From Glaciecola sp. 33A (lineage in GTDB: Bacteria; Pseudomonadota; Gammaproteobacteria; Enterobacterales; Alteromonadaceae), in the NCBI RefSeq assembly GCF_002836745.1, contig NZ_PJAR01000038.1, forward strand, positions 91,945-155,944: DNA of 64,000 nt, given 5' to 3'. A program made the position numbers and the translations under genes. Each line of letters starts with the position of its first letter. Position 1 is the stretch's first letter. The notes below the pieces were generated by a model. It ran no database searches and was not told where the DNA came from. It worked only from the letters and a program-made list of their open reading frames with translations. Of the stretch, positions 57,723 to 64,000 are shown piece after piece.

Positions 57723-58121
57723 ATGATACCAATAGATGCAGTAATGAGAGTTGGTCGACCTACGGATAATCTGGAACAGATAACAAAAATGTATGCTGAC
57801 GGACTCGGTTTTGAGGTCATTGGAGGTTTTGATGGTCATGGCGATTTTAGTGGTCGAATGCTTGGCCACCCTAAACAACATTATCACTTAGAATTTACTA
57901 CACACAGCAAAGAGAAAGCTGGCCGTGCGCCTACGTTGGAAAATCTTTTAGTATATTATGTTCCTGACGATCTTGAGTTTGCTGCGGCTATCGACAAAAT
58001 ATCTGGGGCTGGTTTTATAAAGGTCGACTCCTTCAACCCATACTGGGAGGGCGGTGCTCAAACATTCGAAGATGTGGATGGTTATAGAGTCGTGATAAAT
58101 AATGGTGAAAGCCCATTCTAA
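57723..58121 (+). CDS. VOC (glyoxalase/bleomycin resistance) family protein
   Basis: This 132-aa protein has the VOC fold pattern: VMRVGRPTDNLEQITKMYADGLGFEVIGGF, HYHLEFTTH (a metal-ligand-like His/Glu set) and TFEDVDGYRVVINNGE. I chose the ATG at 57723 because AGGAG lies six bases upstream; the ATG at 57717 is too close. Substrate unknown. Confidence 0.85.
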   Translation: MIPIDAVMRVGRPTDNLEQITKMYADGLGFEVIGGFDGHGDFSGRMLGHPKQHYHLEFTTHSKEKAGRAPTLENLLVYYVPDDLEFAAAIDKISGAGFIKVDSFNPYWEGGAQTFEDVDGYRVVINNGESPF

Positions 58122-58370
58122 ATCTCACATAACAATTATTGCTGGAATTTCATTATTGTATTTCACGCTTTCACTTCGCCATCTTATGGTGGCGTTGATA
58201 CTTTTGCTTAATAGCGTAATCCAATTTATTCGAAATCACACATCACTCATAGGGAGGTTTGAGTGTTTTTTCTTGTCGCTTTCAATTTTATCGTATGACT
58301 GCAATTCGCTCTAAGCTGCCGTCAAACCAGCCCATCCGGCAGTTTGGAATGAAGAGCTTTGACAACCAAA
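58122..58370. other. Gap between the VOC gene and the antitoxin-like gene
   Basis: No gene is seen. A structured patch at 58311-58355 has CTGCCG/CGGCAG (6 bp) inside GCTCT/AGAGC, which could end both converging transcripts, though T-runs are lacking. Confidence 0.45.
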
Positions 58371-58538
58371 TTAGTTATTAGATGTCGGGTGAGTAACTTC
58401 TGCGACAGGTTCACTGTTTCTTGTTATTAGAACGCGAGTCCAGTTCTTAGACTCAAATTTGCGCATTACACTACTAAAATTTCGTTTGAAAATTGATATT
58501 GGGTATATTGCGTCAAACTCATTACTATTTTTATTCAT
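58371..58538 (-). CDS. Orphan Phd/YefM-like antitoxin, 55 aa
   Basis: The reverse strand reads MNKNSNEFDAIYPISIFKRN, then NFSSVMRKFESKNWTRVLITRNSEP-like residues to TSNN. The core ISIFKRNFSSVM and VLITRNSEPVAEV fits the Phd/YefM fold that represses its own promoter. GGTGG lies six bases before the ATG. No toxin frame is visible downstream, so it is solitary or its partner has decayed. A copy of the 39-bp repeat covers its upstream region. Confidence 0.55.
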   Translation of the reverse strand: MNKNSNEFDAIYPISIFKRNFSSVMRKFESKNWTRVLITRNSEPVAEVTHPTSNN

Positions 58539-58936
58539 TGTGACCACCGATCTTCCCCTAAATCTGTAGACACTTTTTACTTAGAAAGTCTGCCAAGCTT
58601 TAATGACTGTAATCTGCTATTTTGAATCGTTCGGCAGCTGCCACTCGTAGTTCCTATTTTGGAACAAACTTCTTAGTCAGGTTAAACGCTAAACCGTCTG
58701 CTTCACGCTCAATGCCGCCCTTTAATCGATTTTGACGACAGTGTACCTTTTCGAATGAAGGTACATGCAACATAGGTGAATATGCAGCACAAGTATATGT
58801 TCACATTCGTAACAGCTCTTATTTCTCTCGCCAAACCGAGATTAAGTTTGGTAGTATTTGGATACACAAGAAAAACTAGCCGGCATTGAAAACTCGACAA
58901 TAACCCTAATTGAGTGCTCTAAGGAATGGAGGTGGG
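58539..58936. other. Gap upstream of the DUF4238/SEC-C gene
   Basis: It holds repeat copy 2 at its left edge and otherwise AT-rich sequence; a 63-codon reverse frame (58709-58900) lacks features of a gene. The promoter of the large gene should lie here. Confidence 0.45.
58549..58587 (-). repeat. 39-bp dispersed repeat, copy 2
   Basis: 37 of 39 bases match 17590-17628 in inverted orientation. It lies 11-49 bases upstream of the antitoxin-like start, so it is either the promoter/operator of that gene or an insertion-sequence end. Confidence 0.6.
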
Positions 58937-61312
58937 ATGGCAACAAAAGATAATCATTATATTCCTCAATGGTATCAAAAAGGTTTCATGAGTGAGCGTA
59001 ATAATCAGCTCTGTCACCTAACACCAAAAAATATACCTTTACCAAACGGCGAATTGAAAAAAGTTAAATTTCGAAAATGGTACACACCTGCACAAAAATT
59101 CTACAAAGAGCATCTCTATTCAACATTCTTTGGTGCAGAAGTAAACGATGAGATTGAGCAAAAACTTTTTGGACCAATAGACGACAACGGTTCTCTAGCA
59201 GTGCGCGCTTTTATTACTGACGATCAAGCTAAGTGGCACAATAGTTTTGAGGTTTTTTTCACTTATTTAGACGCTCAGAAACTTCGAACTCCTAAAGGTT
59301 TGGACTGGATTAGAAGTAAATACCCAGAGCTAAGTCAGGTACAGTTAATGACTGAAATGCAGGCATTACGGACCATGCATTGCACTTTGTGGGCTGAAGG
59401 CGTTCGAGAGTTGGTGTCAGCAGAAGACTCGGAAGTGAAATTTATTTTATCCGACCACCCGGTGACCATTTATAACTATGCCTGCCCACCTGATTTTGAG
59501 TTATGCGATTATCCTAATGACCCTGATATTGCGTTGAAGGGCTCTCAAACGATATTTCCACTAGACAAGAATCGCTGCTTGATTTTGACAAACCTCGAAT
59601 ACGCTCAAGATCCTGAAAACGCTAATCCACTACAGCAGCGTACTAATGCGACTCGTATGCGTCAAAGCATGGTCAACACTATTGAGTTTATCAATACCCG
59701 TAAGTTATCAGCCGATGATGTAACGAAGATAAACCACATCGTAAAAAGCAGAGCAAAAGAGTCAGTTGCGGCTGGTAAAAGCGAGTGGCTTTGCCCTGAA
59801 CGGGATATTACTTGTCATTGGTCTGAGTTAAGACACGTACTATTGCCACCTAGAGAGGGCGTGCGCTTTGGTGGGGAGATGTATGCTAAGTTCGAAGATG
59901 GCTCTGTTCACTATCAGGATGCCTTTGGTAGAACGACACCACCGAGTAATTACTTAAACAAAGATATTGATGAAGCCCTATTAGGACGCAACGATCGGTG
60001 TGGATGTGGTAGCGGTAAAAAATACAAGAATTGTTGTCAAAATGTCCCAGAGGAATTGCGCTCTACATGGACTGTAGCCGGCATCAGAGAACGGCAATTG
60101 GCACTCTGCAACTGCATCCGTGATGTCTTGGGACTTAATAGCGGGAAAACGTGGCTAGACGTCAGGCGGGAGCTTTCGAGTGACCAGATTAAGAAGGTTT
60201 ATGAGTTCTATTCGGTACTGTGGCCTCGTGACACCGATATTTACTCACTTCTGCCAAAATCTGATGGCAAGTTCAGAGGCTTATACACAGGACCACTAGA
60301 CACTCGAACAATTGGCAGTAATGCGTTACCGATGGCATCTATGTTTGATGAGTTTTTGATTGAGACGCCGGTAACCAACCCTAATATTGTTAGACCAGAC
60401 TTTAGCCCAATAGAGAATCCAGCCAAATTCAAATACCAAGCATTAAAGGAATTTATGTTCATGCTTGAGTTAGAGCCATATATTGGTCTCGGATTGATTA
60501 ATGTAATCCCCGACCCAAGCGAGTTTGATTTGCCTCTGATGAGAGCAATGATGGAGATGGCAAGAGAACGTGGCGATAGGCGAGATATAGTAACGGGGCA
60601 AGACCGTCGATTACATTTCAGGTTGTCTACTGAAGACTTATTGAATTCAACAGTTATGATGCCCCGAGAAGCGCGAATTCAGTTGTTGATTGGTCAATTT
60701 GGTTTGGATGAAGGTGCTGCTACTCAATTGATCGATGAATTAGGGAGAATAGCCGAAGTTTCACCGCTAACACTTTTACAGCAAGTAGAGCCTAGACTTA
60801 GTGAGCAGCTCGTTCAATTTCGAATGGGGCCTAACTATGAAATGGCACTGTTGATTGCTCAAGCAACTGGCTCTGTGCTGGTTACGGACAGCAGTACTAG
60901 GTGGCAGGAATTAATATCTGCTCAACATAGAGCACAAGGAGTTGTGACCTATCCATGGAATAACGCTAATTCCCAATTTAATGTCTTACCGATTGATGAA
61001 TTGTTCCTAGATACATTCAAGAAATCTCAAGGTGATTTTGCTATTGCTCGAAATTGGCTTAAAGCAACTGACCAGATGGTATTGGGCAACAATAGCAATT
61101 CAGCCCAATTAACAAGGGTAGCTAGTCGGGCAAGAGACCTGATTAATCGACTTGAACAGGTTTCCGAACCATTACGATTGGCTTCTTTGAGGATTTTGAG
61201 TCCTGAAGGTGGATTATATGATGCCAATGTCCAAAGGTTACTAACCCGTTCTAGCTGCTTGAGATATGACCGGTACGTCAGGTCATTATACGGTATTGGA
61301 ATCCAAGGTTGA
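58937..61312 (+). CDS. Large DUF4238 plus SEC-C protein, 791 aa
   Basis: The N-terminus has the DUF4238 pattern (NHYIPQWYQKGFMSERNNQLCHL, then ILSDHPVTIYNYACPPDFE) over residues about 5-260. A SEC-C zinc motif is at 350-367 (GRNDRCGCGSGKKYKNCC). The C-terminal 420 residues are helical and unrecognised. I chose the ATG at 58937 because GGAGGT lies directly upstream; a TTG at 58910 would add nine residues. DUF4238 genes often lie in defence islands, but the function is unknown. No operon partner is visible. Confidence 0.75.
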   Translation: MATKDNHYIPQWYQKGFMSERNNQLCHLTPKNIPLPNGELKKVKFRKWYTPAQKFYKEHLYSTFFGAEVNDEIEQKLFGPIDDNGSLAVRAFITDDQAKWHNSFEVFFTYLDAQKLRTPKGLDWIRSKYPELSQVQLMTEMQALRTMHCTLWAEGVRELVSAEDSEVKFILSDHPVTIYNYACPPDFELCDYPNDPDIALKGSQTIFPLDKNRCLILTNLEYAQDPENANPLQQRTNATRMRQSMVNTIEFINTRKLSADDVTKINHIVKSRAKESVAAGKSEWLCPERDITCHWSELRHVLLPPREGVRFGGEMYAKFEDGSVHYQDAFGRTTPPSNYLNKDIDEALLGRNDRCGCGSGKKYKNCCQNVPEELRSTWTVAGIRERQLALCNCIRDVLGLNSGKTWLDVRRELSSDQIKKVYEFYSVLWPRDTDIYSLLPKSDGKFRGLYTGPLDTRTIGSNALPMASMFDEFLIETPVTNPNIVRPDFSPIENPAKFKYQALKEFMFMLELEPYIGLGLINVIPDPSEFDLPLMRAMMEMARERGDRRDIVTGQDRRLHFRLSTEDLLNSTVMMPREARIQLLIGQFGLDEGAATQLIDELGRIAEVSPLTLLQQVEPRLSEQLVQFRMGPNYEMALLIAQATGSVLVTDSSTRWQELISAQHRAQGVVTYPWNNANSQFNVLPIDELFLDTFKKSQGDFAIARNWLKATDQMVLGNNSNSAQLTRVASRARDLINRLEQVSEPLRLASLRILSPEGGLYDANVQRLLTRSSCLRYDRYVRSLYGIGIQG

Positions 61313-61665
61313 TTAATCTTGGATTACTAATATAGTAATAGTTTGCAGTTGCTCACATAAGATTTAAGGCGATTTTGCTTTAGATTTAGTCACAACATGA
61401 CTGACCAGCTATATTGTCTTAAGCATACCCGGAAAGATGAGCGAGTGAACGCCTGTAAATCGCTGTGAGCTCTAAGCCGTCGTAATGTAAAAAATCCTGA
61501 CAGTCAGCTAACTGCCTGAACTTGTCTTAGACAGCTTAACGGCAAAAGCCGCCATACGCAGCTCAAATTTTTAAGAAAAGTTTGTACCAATTGCTAACTT
61601 TGAAAGATTCTAAATTAACTATATTTTTACAAACGTCGCCTAGCAATATTAATCTGTTGTAATAG
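61313..61665. other. Gap between the DUF4238 gene and the broken integrase
   Basis: No gene is seen. Short inverted repeats occur (for example around 61498-61560) but no clear attC site. The reverse frame of the integrase remains open to about 61570 without homology to integrase catalytic motifs. Confidence 0.45.
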
Positions 61666-61687
61666 TAAAAAGCGGACGGTTGTCCGC
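61666..61687 (-). terminator. Reverse-strand terminator at the broken end of the integrase
   Basis: On the reverse strand GCGGAC-AACC-GTCCGC is followed by five T residues. It sits right where homology to integron integrases stops. Confidence 0.7.
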
Positions 61688-61691
61688 ATAC

Positions 61692-62410
61692 ATTATTCAA
61701 GGCTCTTGCCAATGCCGTACTATGAAGATGATGTCGACAGTAATAACCATCATAAGGGTGTTCACAGCGCGTGGTTGATGGGAATATGTATTGCCACTTA
61801 AACTCTTTACAGTATTGGGGTACTTTCTTGCTAGGCTCGTCTGTAAGCTTGTCATCCCGCTTCCCTCAGCAATATTTTTCATGTGTATGCCGCGTACTTT
61901 TTCTATCTGTGCTTTTAATGGTTCAATCAGCTTTTTAGGTAACATCGTGGTGCGGTCTTTACCGCCTTTTCCACGAAATACAAATACAGTCTTAGCGTCG
62001 AAGTCGATATCTTTAATCCGTAACTTAAGTAACTCTGTTTTTCGCAAGCCGCTACCATATAGCAACGAAAACATGAGTTTATATTGGGGGTGCATTAGTC
62101 CAATGACAGAGAGGGCTTCTTTGTGCGAAAGTACAGTTGGGACTCTCGTAGGTGCTCTAGCTCTTACTGCATCAGGCAGGAGTGCTAACTCCCTTTCGAA
62201 GATATGCTTATACATAAACACAATAGAGCACAGCGCCAAGTTCTGTGTAGATGAAGTCACTTCTCGATTGACAGCAAGGTGTGTCAGGAATTGTGTCACC
62301 TCTTGTTCGCCGAGGTCTTTAGGGTGACGTTTCTGATTGAACAAAATAAAACGTTTTATCCATAACAGGTAAGTTTTCTCAGTTTGTATTGAATAATGCT
62401 TTGTTCTCAT
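61692..62410 (-). pseudogene. Integron-type integrase, frameshifted and truncated
   Basis: The reading frame of 237 codons opens MRTKHYSIQTEKTYLLWIKR and matches IntI integrases through LLYGSGLRKTELLKLRIKDIDF (catalytic Arg123), GKGGKDRTTMLP and SLARKYPN (about residue 199). Near 61798 the frame shifts by one base; the other frame continues the family with WQYIFPSTTR and YYCRHHLHSTALARALN. Homology then ends at about 61692. The HxxR, His and Tyr catalytic residues are all missing, so it cannot recombine DNA. Not a functional gene. Confidence 0.85.
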
Positions 62411-62516
62411 GACATGTCGAATGCTTTCTAAAAATGCTCAGTAAACCGCATTTTACAAAAGTGACAACAGGCCTACAGACCATTTAATTCCTGCACTTAA
62501 GGCTAGATTAGACCTT

Positions 62517-62544
62517 GTGGTTACGATGCACGCATAGTAACCAC
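62517..62544. repeat. Palindrome P1 upstream of the broken integrase
   Basis: Arms GTGGTTAC and GTAACCAC, with inner ATGC and GCAT, form a 28-base dyad with one mismatch pair. It is related to P2 at 62611-62634. Confidence 0.7.
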
Positions 62545-62610
62545 ACTGATTTAATTGTACTTTTACGTTAGGTTATTTTTTTACTGTATTTATAAGAACG
62601 TGACGAGCGG

Positions 62611-62634
62611 GTTTACCATGCATGCATCGTAAAC
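62611..62634. repeat. Palindrome P2 upstream of the broken integrase
   Basis: Arms GTTTAC and GTAAAC enclose a palindromic ATGCATGCAT centre. It matches the inner 24 bases of P1 at 19 positions; one pair of differences keeps the symmetry (G-C in P1, T-A in P2). Confidence 0.7.
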
Positions 62635-62774
62635 GCAGAAAAAGTTGTAGAAATTATCACCGAAAAAATAGTAAGCTATTGAAAATAATCGAGTATGAGG
62701 GCTGTGTGAAATGAAACTATCTCGTTGTTACAATGCGGTCTGCATAATAAGTTATTATGCGTTAAGGAGAGCTA

Positions 62775-63398
62775 GTGAATAAGTTCAGTTTTGCTATTTT
62801 GGTTTCAGTTCTTTTGGGGTGTGGTGATAGTAAGGAGGCTAGTCCTGTGACTGAATCAAAATTTAATCCAGCTAAAGGCTTGGTGATGGTTGAGAACGGC
62901 AGTATCGAAGAGGTTCGAGCAGCGATATCTGACTACGACTCGCTTGCAAGAGAAGAGGTCGTGGGATCCTTTACAGTAGAATTGCATGAGCAAAAAGACG
63001 GAAGCATTGCTGTCTTGTTTCCAAATGGACTACCTAGCTACGACATTGCCAATATTACGGTTTGGCTTGACGCACCTCCAAATCAAGAAAATGTCTACGG
63101 CGCCAAATCATGGGTGTCCACGCCTGACGGTACTAATGAGTACTTTCTCAAACCTGAAGTCGAAAATGAATGGGGCGATACATTGGTAGGCTCATCAAAG
63201 TCGGGAAAGTCAGTTCGTATCTACGTTCCAGAAACGGGAATTTCACAAATAACTCAATTTGTAGAGTATCAACCGGAACCCACAATATCTCTTAGTTCTA
63301 AACCCGTTAGCTTTTCCATAACTTTAGATACTGATATTTCATGGGCCAATCCTACGCTTTCTGTCAATCGACCCATGGATCATAATTGGAAAAACTAA
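62775..63398 (+). CDS. Hypothetical lipoprotein, possible integron cassette gene
   Basis: This 207-aa protein has a lipoprotein signal (MNKFSFAILVSVLLGCGDS, acylated Cys16). The GTG start follows TAAGGAGAG. The mature part is acidic and beta-rich; no family is recognised. It lies just to the 5' side of a broken integron integrase and is bracketed by GTTAAGG on the left and an attC-like structure on the right, so it could be a captured cassette. Confidence 0.75.
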   Translation: MNKFSFAILVSVLLGCGDSKEASPVTESKFNPAKGLVMVENGSIEEVRAAISDYDSLAREEVVGSFTVELHEQKDGSIAVLFPNGLPSYDIANITVWLDAPPNQENVYGAKSWVSTPDGTNEYFLKPEVENEWGDTLVGSSKSGKSVRIYVPETGISQITQFVEYQPEPTISLSSKPVSFSITLDTDISWANPTLSVNRPMDHNWKN

Positions 63399-63399
63399 T

Positions 63400-63497
63400 G
63401 CATAACAAAAAGTTGGACACGGATTTCGGTAAGCTGTCATCTTTTTTGTTCCAAAAAAGCCACCAACTTACCTACGCCAGTGAACTTGGCGTTGAGG
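63400..63497 (+). other. Possible attC recombination site after the lipoprotein gene
   Basis: GCATAAC (63400-63406), three bases, AAGTT (63410-63414) mirrors AACTT (63483-63487), three bases, GTTGAGG (63491-63497). The outer arms give the R''-L''/L'-R' layout of attC sites, and GTTGAGG resembles GTTAAGG at the left border. Inner hairpins (CTTTTTT/AAAAAAG, ACGCCA/TGGCGT) are also present. The match to the core consensus is imperfect. Confidence 0.4.
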
Positions 63498-63498
63498 C

Positions 63499-64000
63499 TG
63501 TAGAAAAACCCTAAAATAGTTTAAAAAACACACAGTTTTAACTTCCCACCGATCACCGTTTGTGATCAAATAGGTATTATCAATTAGCCATAGGAGCCTT
63601 GGTGATGCCACGATTTATCTCCCTAAATTATCAGCAAAGTACGATGGTTGTGATTAACTATCTCGACCAACTTCAAGCTGGCACGTTTGAACATGCAATC
63701 CATCATTTGATTGATTCGACGTTGGATTTATCAGTGTTCTATCCCAAGTATAAAAATAATAAGAATGGTCGGCCTGTGTATGATCCAGCGGCTTTACTTA
63801 AAATCATTCTGTTTGCCTATTCCAAAGGCATTACCTCGAGTCGAGAAATCCAGTGGTGCTGTGAAATGAATATTATATTTAAGGCGTTGAGCTGTGATTC
63901 AGTGCCACACTGGACAACGATTGCCGTTTTTGTCAGTGGCCGTAAACAAGAGATTGAATCGGTGTTTGAGCAGATGTTGTTGATATGTCATGAGCAAGGA
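63499..64000 (+). mobile_element. Insertion sequence, left part (runs off the window)
   Basis: The element probably begins at about 63499 (CTGTAGAAAAACCC), directly after the attC-like site, and carries a DUF772 transposase gene. The right end is outside, so inverted repeats and target duplication cannot be confirmed. A dyad GATCAC/GTGATC lies at 63551-63567. Confidence 0.6.
63605..64000 (+). CDS. DUF772 / IS1182-like transposase, N-terminal part
   Basis: The frame opens MPRFISLNYQQSTMVVINYL and continues without a stop to the window edge (132 codons). The stretch YDPAALLKIILFAYSKGITSSREIQWCCEMNIIF is the DUF772 domain found at the N-terminus of IS1182-type DDE transposases. AGGAG lies ten bases upstream of the ATG. 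Catalytic residues are beyond the edge. Confidence 0.85.
   Translation, partial: MPRFISLNYQQSTMVVINYLDQLQAGTFEHAIHHLIDSTLDLSVFYPKYKNNKNGRPVYDPAALLKIILFAYSKGITSSREIQWCCEMNIIFKALSCDSVPHWTTIAVFVSGRKQEIESVFEQMLLICHEQG

Larger units (their letters stand above)
62411..62774. other. Region between the broken integrase and the lipoprotein gene, attI-like position
   Basis: It holds two related palindromes (62517-62544 and 62611-62634), a 19-bp palindrome GCATAATAAGTTATTATGC (62742-62760), and GTTAAGG (62761-62767), a near match to the integron core GTTRRRY, right before the lipoprotein ribosome site. No gene. Confidence 0.5.

Noticed and set aside
58122..58210. Possible attC site after the VOC gene (ATAACAATTATTGC start)
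   Set aside because: No matching right half with symmetric spacing could be found, so the VOC gene is not called a cassette.
58709..58900. 63-codon reverse frame upstream of the DUF4238 gene
   Set aside because: No ribosome site or domain and poor composition; lies in the probable promoter region.
61791..62327. 178-codon forward frame antisense to the integrase
   Set aside because: The reverse strand has clear IntI homology; this is its shadow.

Overview
The window is a chromosomal segment of a marine-type gammaproteobacterium, most likely in the Alteromonadales (Glaciecola, Paraglaciecola or Alteromonas relatives). This rests on conserved gene order (corB-corE / ffh-rpsP-rimM-trmD-rplS; aroF-tyrA next to pheA; aspS-nudB-ruvCAB-ybgC-tolQRAB-pal-cpoB-tRNA-Lys-nadA), moderate to low GC, and protein sequences close to E. 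coli orthologues. The genus is inference.

Layout. 1-39,470 is core chromosome: the start of a sensor with two-component-regulator propeller repeats, an M16 protease, sixA, corB/corE, the SRP/ribosomal/tRNA-methylation operon, an unusually short Rho-type ATPase behind about 1 kb of non-coding DNA, a secreted-protein plus transglutaminase-like pair, an AbgT transporter, the aromatic amino-acid genes with a perfect TyrR box, a double-receiver protein, yciH, a Fur-box-preceded ferric iron ABC importer, aspS, the Holliday-junction genes ruvCAB, and the Tol-Pal envelope cluster. Two identical tRNA-Lys genes and nadA follow.

39,480-57,181 is an integrative genomic island. It sits in the 3' end of tRNA-Ser(GGA) and is bounded by a 19-bp direct repeat. 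Next to both ends lie paired 8-bp sites with 12-bp spacing, which look like integrase arm sites. Its replication/regulation block resembles P4-type elements: tyrosine integrase, AlpA-like regulator, Toprim primase, D5-like SF3 helicase, then a cluster of short inverted repeats that could be an origin. Its cargo is a defence set: a DUF5677-like protein, an HNH endonuclease, an ArdC-type antirestriction protein and a complete type I restriction-modification system (hsdM-hsdS-hsdR). The hsdR carries an odd cysteine-rich repeat block.

57,182-64,000 is a second variable region: a VOC-family protein, an orphan Phd/YefM-like antitoxin too short for routine ORF calling, a DUF4238 plus SEC-C protein of 791 aa, a frameshifted and truncated integron-type integrase, a lipoprotein gene bounded by integron-like core sites, and the start of a DUF772 transposase running off the right edge.

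The most unusual items are the Rho-like ATPase lacking the primary RNA-binding domain, two co-varying palindromes upstream of the broken integrase, the candidate island origin, the CX2CX3PCXC repeats in HsdR, and a candidate small RNA between ruvB and ybgC. No CRISPR array and no rRNA were seen.
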